NCBI GenBank assembly: GCA_900321035.1
Contig: ONUH01000003.1
Span: 1-64,000, forward strand
DNA length: 64,000 bases
Source: an uncultured Selenomonadales bacterium
Lineage (GTDB): Bacteria; Bacillota; Negativicutes; Selenomonadales; Selenomonadaceae
Direction: 5' to 3'
The notes beneath the pieces are model-generated. The model was not told the DNA's origin. It worked only from the letters and a program-made list of their open reading frames with translations, and did not search any database. The position numbers were made by a program, and so were the translations under genes. Shown here in pieces: positions 49,600 to 57,533 of the stretch; position 1 is the first letter of the stretch, and each line of letters starts with the position of its first letter.

Positions 49600-50319
49600 A
49601 TGAGACAACGGCAAAGAGGCGTATGGCGGCGCGCCGTTTTCGCGCTGCTGCTGGGCGTCTGGCTGGCGCTCCTGCCGCAGGCGGCGTCGGCGGAGAAGAC
49701 GGACTGGAAGGACAGCTCCTATGACTTTTCCCGCGTGAAGCGGGTCCTGGTGTACGACGTCGACCTTTCGGTGCCGGATTTCAGCAGCAACCTGAAAGCG
49801 CACAAATACCAAAGCGATTTCCCGCAGTACGCGAAGAAAATGGGCTGCGAAATTCTGACTGAAGAACAGGCGCGGCGGCGCATCTCGCTGGCCATCGGCG
49901 TCGATCTCGACGGGCTGGCGAACACCGACCCCGCCAGGGCGAGCCAGCTTTTCGCGGAGAACCTCTCGGCGGTGGCCGACGCATGGGTCAAGAGCCGCGT
50001 GCTGAAATGGGAGAACAGCTATTACATCAAGCCGGCGCATACGGAGTGGGAGCAGCAGCGCGTTGACCGCAGCTATCGCGACCGCAACGGGAACTGGGTC
50101 AACGACTATTACTACGTCACGGTGCCCGTTACCTATCCGCCGCGCCGCGTGGACGTTTCCACGCTCAATATGTCCTTCGAGGTGTACGACGCCAAGACGG
50201 GCAAGATGATCTTCGGCCGCGAGGACGACCGCGACCGGGAGGACTACGACGCGCAGGACGGCATGTATGAGCGCATCTGCAAATCTTTTTTCAGCGATTT
50301 CGGAAATAAAATACATTGA
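49600..50319 (+). CDS. Exported protein of unknown function
   Basis: The 239-residue protein has a basic start and signal peptide (cleavage near residue 31). The mature part has a VLVYDVDLSVPDF opening, a GCEILTEEQARRRI segment, then a Tyr/Asp/Arg-rich region with YRDRNGNWVNDYYYVTVPVTYPP and a late SFEVYDAKTGKMIFG block. This resembles periplasmic proteins that build a small beta-sandwich, but I do not recognise the family. It lies 12 bases before the gene at 50332, so the two are probably cotranscribed. Confidence 0.75.
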   Translation: MRQRQRGVWRRAVFALLLGVWLALLPQAASAEKTDWKDSSYDFSRVKRVLVYDVDLSVPDFSSNLKAHKYQSDFPQYAKKMGCEILTEEQARRRISLAIGVDLDGLANTDPARASQLFAENLSAVADAWVKSRVLKWENSYYIKPAHTEWEQQRVDRSYRDRNGNWVNDYYYVTVPVTYPPRRVDVSTLNMSFEVYDAKTGKMIFGREDDRDREDYDAQDGMYERICKSFFSDFGNKIH

Positions 50320-50331
50320 GGAGGAACTACT

Positions 50332-51285
50332 ATGAAAAAATGGATGAAATTCGGCGGGCGCGTGGTTGCCGGCGCCCTTCTCTGCGGCTCCATGATGTTT
50401 GGCACGGCGGCGGCGGAGCAGGCCCCGGCCATGGACGGCATGGAGGCGTTCCGTGAAGCGATTTCCATGACCACGAAGCAGGACCGCCGCGTTTTCCGTC
50501 AGGATCTGCTTTTCTTCGCGCCCTCGGTCCGCGCCGACCTCGACCTGATCGGCCAGACGCTGGCGCACAAGCTCCGCATCGCCGGAAACCTCAGTCTGCT
50601 CGTCATCGACGACCAGGCGAACACCGCGGACCTCAAAATCCCCTTTTACCTCGATCAGCAGAAAAAATCCATGACGCTGTATTTCAAGCCCGACAAGAAA
50701 TGGTATAAATTCCAGACGCCGACGCTGGCAGCCTCGGCCATCGACGAGCTGGCGACGCCCGACGAGCAGGAAGCCGACGAGATCCTTTCCACGGTCAAGG
50801 AAGTGACGGTGCTCCGCGAGACCGACTCCCAGCGTACGATGCTGGTAATGCTGAACAGCGACGCCCTGGCCGACCTGGTGGCCCAGTACGGCAGGAAATA
50901 TCCCGCCGACAACGGCACGGCAGATGACGTGGAACTGCACAACTCCTTCATGGACTGTCTGGAAGCCGGCGTCCGCCGCTCCAATATCTGGTACACCTGG
51001 ACCATCGACAAGAACAGCAAGCGGACCATCACCATGAGCTACAACCTGTCCTCGCTGCTCCAGGAAACCGCCCGCGTCGGCCTGGAGAGGCACCCCGAGA
51101 TGCCGCAGGACGTCGCGGCGTTGCTGGAAACCATCGCCTATTACAGCGACCTAAAAACCTACACGACCTTCCTGAACGCGAAGGCCGTCCAAAAGCTGGA
51201 TCTCCCCGAGGAAGCCAAGGAAGCGATTGCCGTCGACGACCTGGTAGGCTCCGACCCGAAACCGGTCGAAGCGAAAGCGAAATAA
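50332..51285 (+). CDS. Exported protein of unknown function (source of a duplicated 3' end)
   Basis: The 317-residue protein has a signal peptide (cleavage near AAA-EQ, about residue 28) and a mixed alpha/beta mature part with VRADLDLIGQTLAHKLRIAG and a C-terminal helical stretch with Lys/Ala repeats. I do not recognise it. Its last 146 coding bases plus 14 downstream are repeated at 53872-54031 with about 11 differences. A TTGAGGAGG ribosome binding site follows the upstream stop. Confidence 0.75.
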   Translation: MKKWMKFGGRVVAGALLCGSMMFGTAAAEQAPAMDGMEAFREAISMTTKQDRRVFRQDLLFFAPSVRADLDLIGQTLAHKLRIAGNLSLLVIDDQANTADLKIPFYLDQQKKSMTLYFKPDKKWYKFQTPTLAASAIDELATPDEQEADEILSTVKEVTVLRETDSQRTMLVMLNSDALADLVAQYGRKYPADNGTADDVELHNSFMDCLEAGVRRSNIWYTWTIDKNSKRTITMSYNLSSLLQETARVGLERHPEMPQDVAALLETIAYYSDLKTYTTFLNAKAVQKLDLPEEAKEAIAVDDLVGSDPKPVEAKAK

Positions 51286-51393
51286 GGAATTGCGGAAAAA
51301 AGCAAGAACGCCGCGAGCGGAACCTGCGGAAAATCAACATGAAATACCATCAGGAGCATCATCACCAGGCATTAGGGATAGATCAATTACATA

Positions 51394-51434
51394 AAAAGCT
51401 TCGGGAGATTGCGAATGTCTCCCGAAGCTTTTTT
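51394..51434. terminator. Bidirectional terminator
   Basis: A 14-bp stem (51394-51407 with 51418-51431) is flanked by A-rich and T-rich runs. It separates the exported-protein gene from the convergent LysR gene. Confidence 0.85.
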
Positions 51435-51435
51435 G

Positions 51436-52332
51436 TTACGGTGCAGTCGTTTCGCACACTTTCACGAAATCCAGCAGCGCCTTTCGGATATAGGGCTTTT
51501 TCAGCCATGCGGCACGGATGGAGAAGCTTTCGCCCAGCGGGATTTGCAGCAAATGGAAATCGTCCCTGCCGCCGAATATTTTTGCCGCCAGTTCCTTCGA
51601 GCAGAAGCAGGCGCCTTCACCCGCGAGGCATAAATCGAGGATGGTTTCCATGTTTCCCGACGCCACGGCGATTTTCGGCACAATGCCGTGCCTGTCAAAA
51701 AAGGCGTTTCCGATAACGCCGCTGATGTCTTCCTGCCGGTTCATCATCAGGAACGGGCAGGCGGCAAGCGGTGCGTAGTCGCCGTTCTTTATCCGCCTGC
51801 GGTCTTTTGCGGACAGCAGGGATTCGGGGATTAACAGGCGCATTTCTTCCTCGAATATTTTTTTCGAGGCGATCAGCGGGTGATCCTCGTTGACGCTGGC
51901 GAATATCAGGTCGATCCCGCCGTCGAGCAGCCGGGAAATAAGCTCGGAGTTCGTGGTTTCCACCAGTCGGATTCGGATATTCGGGCGCAGCTTGCGGTAA
52001 GCGGACAGGATCGGCGGCAGCAGGAAGCGTCCGCGTGTCGGAGCGACGCCGACGGAAAGCTCGCCCGCTTCGTTCCCGGAAATATCGTCGAATTCCTGCC
52101 GCATGGAACGGTACAAAGAATCGAAACGGCGGGCGTATTCGTAAAACACGTGCCCCGCGTAAGTCAGCGAGAAGTCCGGCTTTCGCCGGAATAGCGTGCA
52201 GCCCAGTTCTTTTTCGAGGGCGGCGATATGGGCGCTCAAGGTCTGCTGCGTGATATGGAGCCGTGCCGCCGCGTGGCTGATGCTCTTTTCCTTCACGACT
52301 TCGAGGTAATACCGCATCGGCAAAAAATTCAT
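51436..52332 (-). CDS. LysR-family transcriptional regulator
   Basis: The 298-residue protein has an N-terminal winged helix-turn-helix (about residues 1-60, with HAAARLHITQQTLSAHIAALEKELG) and a C-terminal substrate-binding domain. It is divergent from a DASS-type permease and probably regulates it in response to its substrate. I use the ATG at 52332, six bases after GAGGA. A CxxC pair (CLAGEGACFC) lies in the effector domain. Confidence 0.92.
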   Translation of the reverse strand: MNFLPMRYYLEVVKEKSISHAAARLHITQQTLSAHIAALEKELGCTLFRRKPDFSLTYAGHVFYEYARRFDSLYRSMRQEFDDISGNEAGELSVGVAPTRGRFLLPPILSAYRKLRPNIRIRLVETTNSELISRLLDGGIDLIFASVNEDHPLIASKKIFEEEMRLLIPESLLSAKDRRRIKNGDYAPLAACPFLMMNRQEDISGVIGNAFFDRHGIVPKIAVASGNMETILDLCLAGEGACFCSKELAAKIFGGRDDFHLLQIPLGESFSIRAAWLKKPYIRKALLDFVKVCETTAP

Positions 52333-52359
52333 CGTCATTCCTCACAGTTTTTTACCTGT

Positions 52360-52411
52360 AGTATATATCGAATTTTTACAGTTTGCAATCTGACACCGCC
52401 CCGGATACAAT
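52360..52411. promoter_or_regulatory. Divergent promoters sharing one -35 box
   Basis: TTGCAA (52383-52388) is its own complement and can serve both directions. To the right, 17 bases lead to TACAAT (52406-52411) for the permease. To the left, 17 bases lead to TATACT on the minus strand (plus 52360-52365) for the LysR gene. LysR binding here would control both. Confidence 0.7.
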
Positions 52412-52444
52412 GACGGCAAAGATGTTGATTCGAGGGAGATTGCA

Positions 52445-53845
52445 ATGAAAAAGCAAACCGCACTTTTATCCGGCCCGACGGCGTTCCTCGTCGTGTATTT
52501 CGCCGCGCAGTCCTTCGGCGCCGCCGCGGCGGGGGCGCTGGGGATGGCGGTGTGGATGGCGCTTTGGTGGGCGCTGCGTCCCGTCGCGATCGCCGTGACG
52601 GCGCTGCTGCCTATCGCCGTGAACGCGGCGCTTACGCTGATCCCGAACGGCGAGGTCATCAGCCAATATTTTTCCGAGATTGTGGTGCTGCTGCTCGGCG
52701 CCGACCTGATCTGCCTGACATGGAGCCGCACCGGTCTCGATAAACGGGTGGCGGTCAAGGCGCTGTCGGGTATCGGCACTTCGATGAAACAGCAAATTTT
52801 CGCGTGGCTCGGCGCGTCGGTGGTGCTGTCCGTATTCCTGCCGAATGTGGTCGTCGCGGCCATCCTCTGTCCCGTCGCGGCTGCCATGCTGAAGTTCGTG
52901 AGCGGCGGGGAAACGGACGCGAAGACGGCGGCGCCGATCCTGCTTGCCATCGGTTGGGGCAGCGGCATCGGCGGCTTCGGTTCGCCCATCGGCGGCGCGG
53001 CGAATCTCGTGGCGATTTCTTATATCGAGAAATTCACCGGCGCCGAGTTCATGTATGTGGATTGGGTGATCCGCTTCCTGCCGATTCTCGCTTTGGTTTT
53101 CCTGCTGAATCTCGTCTTTTTGCTGCGGCTGATTCGGGATGCCGACGACCTTTCCGGCTCCGCCGAATATTTTCGCGGCCTTTACAAGGAATTCGGGCCT
53201 TGGAAACGAGGAGAAAAGATTGCGCTGGCGCTGTTTGCGCTCGCGACGCTGCTGGCCTTCCTGCGCCCGCTTTACGCGGCGCTGCTGCCCGGCATGAAGC
53301 CCGCCTATGTGTTCTTGGCGTTGGGGCTTCTCGTTTTCGTTCTGCGGGACGAAAACGGCGAGGCGATGCTGGACTGGGATTACGCCCAAAGCCATGTGAT
53401 GTGGGGCATGATGTTCCTGTTCGCCAGCGGCATGGCGCTGGGGCGGATGCTGATCGGGACGGGGGCGGTCAAGCGCCTTGCGGAAATAATTGCCGCCAGC
53501 GAACCCTCCGGCGGGCTTCCGATGATTGCCTTGTTCAGCGCCTTCGGCTGCCTGCTGACGGAGCTTTCCAGCAACACGGCGGCGGCCTCGATTGCGCTCC
53601 CGGTGGTGATCAGCATCGCGGAAGCGACAGGGCTGAACCCTGTGCCGTATCTTTTGATTACGGTGGTCGCCGTGAACTGCGCCTACGTCCTGCCGGTCTC
53701 CACGAGGGCAATCCCGGTTTCCTACGGCCTCGACGCGGGGCTGCAGATACGGGAAGGCCTGAAGCTGACAATCCTGAACGTGGCGGCCGTGACGGTCATA
53801 GGTTGGCTGTGCCTGACGTATTTGCCGATGTTTTCGGAGCTGTAA
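52445..53845 (+). CDS. DASS/SLC13-type anion permease
   Basis: The 466-residue protein has about 11-12 hydrophobic segments and pairs of reentrant-loop-like motifs: GSGIGGFGSPIGGAANLVAIS at about residues 177-197 and LTELSSNTAAASIALPV at about 364-380. These fit the divalent anion-sodium symporter family (citrate, succinate, sulfate or similar). The substrate cannot be fixed. It is controlled by the divergent LysR gene. The pair lies between two copies of a 160-bp repeat. Confidence 0.85.
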   Translation: MKKQTALLSGPTAFLVVYFAAQSFGAAAAGALGMAVWMALWWALRPVAIAVTALLPIAVNAALTLIPNGEVISQYFSEIVVLLLGADLICLTWSRTGLDKRVAVKALSGIGTSMKQQIFAWLGASVVLSVFLPNVVVAAILCPVAAAMLKFVSGGETDAKTAAPILLAIGWGSGIGGFGSPIGGAANLVAISYIEKFTGAEFMYVDWVIRFLPILALVFLLNLVFLLRLIRDADDLSGSAEYFRGLYKEFGPWKRGEKIALALFALATLLAFLRPLYAALLPGMKPAYVFLALGLLVFVLRDENGEAMLDWDYAQSHVMWGMMFLFASGMALGRMLIGTGAVKRLAEIIAASEPSGGLPMIALFSAFGCLLTELSSNTAAASIALPVVISIAEATGLNPVPYLLITVVAVNCAYVLPVSTRAIPVSYGLDAGLQIREGLKLTILNVAAVTVIGWLCLTYLPMFSEL

Positions 53846-53871
53846 AAACAGCTAAACAAAGGCTTCGGAAG

Positions 53872-54031
53872 ATTACAGCGACCTGAAGACCTACACGACC
53901 TTCCTGAACGCGAAGGCCATCCAAAAACTGGATCCCCCCGAAGAAGCCAAGGAAGCGATTGCCGTCGTCGACCTGGCAGGCTCCGACCCGGAACCGGTCG
54001 AAGCGAAAGCGAAATAAGGAATCACGGAAAA
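53872..54031 (+). pseudogene. Duplicated 3' end of the exported-protein gene at 50332
   Basis: This 160-bp stretch matches 51140-51299 with about 11 substitutions and no gaps. It reproduces the last 48 codons, stop codon and some downstream sequence of the gene at 50332. The reading frame is open but there is no start or ribosome binding site. It is a fragment left by a duplication or recombination event around the LysR/permease cassette. Its left junction resembles the sequence of the terminator at 51394 (shared GCTTCGGxAGATT). Confidence 0.9.
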
Positions 54032-54067
54032 GAGAGGGGCATGGCAGATTCGCCATACCCCTCTCTT
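54030..54067. terminator. Bidirectional terminator
   Basis: A 16-bp stem with one mismatch (54030-54045 with 54052-54067) ends in TTTTCTTT on the plus strand and in a TTTT run on the minus strand. It serves the Cys/Gly-rich gene and the permease side. Confidence 0.75.
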
Positions 54068-54077
54068 TTCTTTGCGA

Positions 54078-54308
54078 TTAGCCTTCGTTGTTGTCGTAGC
54101 CGTAGCAGTATCCGCCGCCGCAGCCGTAGCCGCCGCGTCCGCCCCGGCCCCGATGCTCGCCGTCCCCGCCTCCGCAGCAGGTGTAAGCGGCCTCCACGCA
54201 GGGGACGTTGTCCCGGCAGTCCGCCGCCCTGCCCGGCGTCGCCGCCAGCGCCGTCGCGCTCGTCAGCATCATCGCCGCCGCCATCATCGTCATCATCGTC
54301 TTTTTCAT
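54078..54308 (-). CDS. Small exported Cys/Gly-rich protein
   Basis: The 76-residue precursor has a signal peptide (about 23 residues, cleavage near ALA-AT). The mature peptide has seven Cys in about 50 residues, a CCGGGD cluster, a Gly/Arg-rich stretch and a YGCGGGYCYGYDNN end. I do not recognise it. The ATG at 54308 has AAGGA eight bases upstream. It could be a disulfide-stabilised or metal-binding secreted peptide. Confidence 0.65.
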   Translation of the reverse strand: MKKTMMTMMAAAMMLTSATALAATPGRAADCRDNVPCVEAAYTCCGGGDGEHRGRGGRGGYGCGGGYCYGYDNNEG

Positions 54309-54506
54309 TTCAATCATCCTTTCTTTTTTGTACCTTTTGGGTATCTCTTTGATGATTCGCAGTATAGACCCCGAATGTGTCAAAACTGTGTCGAAACGAA
54401 AATTTTTCCCAAAAAATTTTTCGGCCGCGGAACGCCCCGCCTCCGCGCTGTATTTTTGGCTTCTTTCGTGCTATGATACTCCTATACGAACAAGAAGGAC
54501 TTCGTT

Positions 54507-54710
54507 ATGATGAAATGCGTCCAGAAAATGGGAAACGCCCTGCTGCTGCCCGTCTGCATCTGGAAATCCGCGACTCCACGCGATCGACGGAAAAAGATCA
54601 AATCCTCGGGAGCGCGGGGCGTCATCCGCCCCAACGCGGGCAGCGTACAGGCGGTCATCGGGCAGAACGTGCAGTTCGTGGCGGACGCGTTCAAAAAACT
54701 TTGCGGGTAA
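54507..54710 (+). CDS. Possible small protein upstream of nagB
   Basis: The 67-residue frame is basic, with no recognised domain, and ends 12 bases before nagB. An AAGGA ribosome binding site precedes it and an extended -10 (TGC then TATGAT) lies at about 54467-54475. It could equally be a leader region of nagB. Confidence is low. Confidence 0.4.
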   Translation: MMKCVQKMGNALLLPVCIWKSATPRDRRKKIKSSGARGVIRPNAGSVQAVIGQNVQFVADAFKKLCG

Positions 54711-54722
54711 CGGAGGCGCATC

Positions 54723-55478
54723 ATGCGGATTTTTTGCGGAAAAGACTACGCGGACATGAGCCGAAAAGCGGCGAATCTCGTCTCGGCGCAGCTCCTGCTG
54801 AAGCCCGATTCGGTGCTGGGCTTCGCCAGCGGCTCCACGCCTCTCGGCATGTACGAGGAACTGGTCGCGCGCTGTCGTCTCGGCGATTTGGATTTTTCCG
54901 GCGCGTCGGCGATCAGCGCCGACGAATACCGGGGACTGCCGCCGGAAAACAGGCAGAGCTACCGCTATTACATGAACGCGCATCTTTACGACCATGTGAA
55001 CATCCGAAAGGAGCGGACCTTCCTGCCGGACGGCATGGCGGAGGACAGCGCGGCGGCCTGTGCAGACTATGAGGCGCTGATTCGGCGTCTCGGCGGCGTC
55101 GATCTCCAGGTCCTCGGCGTCGGTCACAACGGCCATATCGGGTTCAACGAGCCGGGGCCGTCCTTCCCGGATGAAACCCATTTAGTGAATTTAGCAGCCT
55201 CCACCGTGGCGGCGAACCGGAGATTTTTCGGCAGGGAGGAGGACGTGCCGCGGCAGGCGCTGACCATAGGCGTCGGCACCATCCTGCGGGCGCGGCGCGT
55301 TTTGCTCATGGTATCGGGCAGTGAAAAAGCGGACGTCATAAAGCGTGCCTTCGCCGGCCCCATCACGCCGGAGCTTCCGGCCTCCGCCCTGCGCCTTCAC
55401 CGGGACGTGGTCCTCGTCGGAGACGAAGCGGCGCTGTCGGAGCTTTTGGCGGCCACGCCGGCGCATAAAGGAGGATAA
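54723..55478 (+). CDS. nagB: Glucosamine-6-phosphate deaminase
   Basis: The 251-residue enzyme converts glucosamine-6-phosphate to fructose-6-phosphate and ammonia. GLASGSTPLGMYEEL-type phosphate binding, the DEYRGLP motif and GHNGHIGFNEPG with the catalytic His are all visible. The GGAGGCG ribosome binding site is good. Its stop lies two bases before the asparaginase start. Confidence 0.94.
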   Translation: MRIFCGKDYADMSRKAANLVSAQLLLKPDSVLGFASGSTPLGMYEELVARCRLGDLDFSGASAISADEYRGLPPENRQSYRYYMNAHLYDHVNIRKERTFLPDGMAEDSAAACADYEALIRRLGGVDLQVLGVGHNGHIGFNEPGPSFPDETHLVNLAASTVAANRRFFGREEDVPRQALTIGVGTILRARRVLLMVSGSEKADVIKRAFAGPITPELPASALRLHRDVVLVGDEAALSELLAATPAHKGG

Positions 55479-55480
55479 GG

Positions 55481-56548
55481 ATGAAAGAATTGTTTTTACT
55501 CGGCGCCGTTTTTCTCGCGGTCGGATTTTTCCATATCGGCACGGCCTCGGCGGCAAAATGCCCGCGCGTGATGGTCCTCGCCACCGGCGGGACCATCGCG
55601 GGACGTGAAATCCCGGCCGCGGGAAGGACCGGCTACAAGGCGGGCGTGCTGAGCGTCCAGGACCTGATCGCCGACGTGCCGGAGCTTCGCGAAATCGCGG
55701 ACGTGACGGGGGAACAGCTCTGCAATATCGACAGCAAGGACATGACCGACGAGATCTGGCTCCGCCTCGCCGCTCGGGTCAACGAGATTTTCGCGGCAGA
55801 CGCGGCGGACGCCGTCGTCATCCCCCACGGCACCGACACGATGGAGGAAACCGCCTATTTCCTGAGCCTGACGGTAAAAAGCGATAAGCCCGTCGTGCTC
55901 ACCGGCGCCATGCGTCCGGCGACGGCGGCCGACGCCGACGGTTTTGAAAACCTGCTGGACGCGGTCCGGGTCTCCGCCTCCGGCGACGCCGTCGGGAAAG
56001 GCGTATTGGTGGTGATGAACGGCGAAATCCATGAGGCGCGGGACGTGACGAAAATCCACACGCAAAATCTCGCCGCTTTCGCGTCTCCGACGACGGGCTG
56101 CCTTGGCACCGTCAAAAACGGCATCCCGGCATTTTCCCGCGCGCCGCTCCGCCGTCCCAAATCAGAAGCGCTCTTTGATCTCGGCGACGTCTCCGCCCTG
56201 CCCCGCGTCGATATCCTTTACGGGCATGAAGGCGACGACGGCGCACTCGCCTTTGCCGCCGAAAAAGCGGGCGCAAAGGGCCTCGTTTACGCGGGCATGG
56301 GCAACGGCAGCATCCCCGCCGAAGCGGAAAAAGCGCTGGCGCAGGTTGCCGGCAGGGGCGTCATCGTCGTACGGGCGTCCCGGTCATCCGGCGGCGAAGT
56401 CACGTCCTCAGTCCCGTCCTCCGATGAAGCCGGCTTCATCGAAAGCGGCGCGCTGAACCCGCAAAAAGCCCGGGTGCTTTTGCGGCTGTGCCTGACAAAG
56501 ACGACCGACGCGGCGGAAATCGCCCGGACGTTTGCAGCCTGCCGGTAA
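55481..56548 (+). CDS. ansB: Periplasmic type II L-asparaginase
   Basis: The 355-residue protein has a signal peptide (about 24 residues). The catalytic Thr motifs are ATGGTIAG near residue 36 and VIPHGTDTMEETAYF near residue 111. The C-terminal SSGGEVTSSV region and length fit type II enzymes that hydrolyse external asparagine. It is coupled to nagB through the shared GGAGGATAA stretch, which holds both the nagB stop and this gene's ribosome binding site. Confidence 0.92.
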   Translation: MKELFLLGAVFLAVGFFHIGTASAAKCPRVMVLATGGTIAGREIPAAGRTGYKAGVLSVQDLIADVPELREIADVTGEQLCNIDSKDMTDEIWLRLAARVNEIFAADAADAVVIPHGTDTMEETAYFLSLTVKSDKPVVLTGAMRPATAADADGFENLLDAVRVSASGDAVGKGVLVVMNGEIHEARDVTKIHTQNLAAFASPTTGCLGTVKNGIPAFSRAPLRRPKSEALFDLGDVSALPRVDILYGHEGDDGALAFAAEKAGAKGLVYAGMGNGSIPAEAEKALAQVAGRGVIVVRASRSSGGEVTSSVPSSDEAGFIESGALNPQKARVLLRLCLTKTTDAAEIARTFAACR

Positions 56549-56595
56549 GAAACCGCCGGACGAACCGCCCCGCGGGGAGGCGGGTTCCCTGCAAG

Positions 56596-56624
56596 TTGTC
56601 TCCCGCGCAAATTCGTGATATAAT
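56596..56624 (+). promoter_or_regulatory. Promoter of the NlpC/P60 gene
   Basis: TTGTCT (56596-56601), a 17-base spacer and a perfect TATAAT (56619-56624) with an extended TG form a strong promoter, 44 bases before the start. Confidence 0.75.
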
Positions 56625-56667
56625 AGATGCGTATTCTTGCAAGTGTGTTTTGCATAGGAGGCGTATC

Positions 56668-57339
56668 ATGCGAAAATTGCTTTGCGCAGGGTTGCTTTCC
56701 CTGTTCTGTCTTGGCGGCGTTCCTTCCGCCGAGGCGACGGCGTTCCAGATCGGCGATCAGGGAAATGACGTCGCGGAGATACAGACGGCGCTTGTCCGTC
56801 TCGGCTACGACGTGGTGCCGGACGGTTCCTTCGGCCCTGGGACGGCGGCTGCCGTCCGCGCGTTTGAGATTTCCCACGGGATGGACCCGGACGGGCTGGT
56901 CGGTCCCGTCGTTTACGAGGCGCTGCTGGGCCGTGCCATTCCCGAGACGAACCGCGGCGACAACGCCATGGTCCGGCGCATCACCGGAATGGCCCTGCAG
57001 CATGTGGGCGTCCCCTATGTTTACGGCGGCTCGTCCCCCAGCGGCTTCGACTGCTCAGGCTTCATCTATTATATCTTCGGGCAGGCGGGCATTTCCCTGC
57101 CCCGCGTGGCGGACGACCAGTACATGATGGGCGTTCCGGTTCCCTTTGAAAACCTGCGGACCGGCGACCTTGTCTTCTTCGTCGACGACAGCGGCGAGCT
57201 GTCCCATGTGGGCATGTATCTGCAGGACGGCCAGTTCATCCACGCCTCCATCAATACCGGCATCGACTTCGATTCCCTGTACCGCGACTGGCGGCGGGAG
57301 CATTACCTGGGCGCGCGCCGGATCATCACGGGCGCCTGA
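56668..57339 (+). CDS. Exported NlpC/P60 endopeptidase with a peptidoglycan-binding domain
   Basis: The 224-residue protein has a signal peptide (about 23 residues), a PG_binding_1 domain (about residues 25-90), and an NlpC/P60 catalytic domain. The catalytic Cys is in FDCSGF near residue 128 and the His in LSHVGMY near residue 181, with a third His at FIHAS near residue 191. It would cleave peptide cross-links in peptidoglycan. The TAGGAGG ribosome binding site is strong. Confidence 0.93.
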   Translation: MRKLLCAGLLSLFCLGGVPSAEATAFQIGDQGNDVAEIQTALVRLGYDVVPDGSFGPGTAAAVRAFEISHGMDPDGLVGPVVYEALLGRAIPETNRGDNAMVRRITGMALQHVGVPYVYGGSSPSGFDCSGFIYYIFGQAGISLPRVADDQYMMGVPVPFENLRTGDLVFFVDDSGELSHVGMYLQDGQFIHASINTGIDFDSLYRDWRREHYLGARRIITGA

Positions 57340-57362
57340 CCCTTTCCTTTCTTAAATACGCG

Positions 57363-57412
57363 ACGCCCCGGAAGCGCCGCCCGTTTTGGGCAATCCTTCC
57401 GGGGCGTTTTTT
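57363..57412 (+). terminator. Terminator of the NlpC/P60 gene
   Basis: A 12-bp outer stem (57363-57374 with 57396-57407) with an inner GCCCG/GGGC pairing is followed by TTTTTT. Confidence 0.85.
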
Positions 57413-57437
57413 CGCGCCGAAAAAAATAAAAATAGTA

Positions 57438-57466
57438 TTGTAGGCAAAGCGACAGAATGATAAAAT
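57438..57466 (+). promoter_or_regulatory. Candidate promoter of the VanW gene
   Basis: TTGTAG (57438-57443) and TAAAAT (57461-57466) are 17 bases apart, 67 bases before the VanW start. Confidence 0.6.
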
Positions 57467-57533
57467 GAAAGAATGATGAAAAGAGATTGGGAAATGCGGA
57501 TCGAGGCATTTTCCAAAAAGGAGTCAATTTTTC

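Noticed and set aside
49213..51093. 626-codon minus-strand frame opposite the exported proteins
   Set aside because: Shadow frame; the plus strand has signal peptides, extended -10 promoters and good ribosome binding sites.
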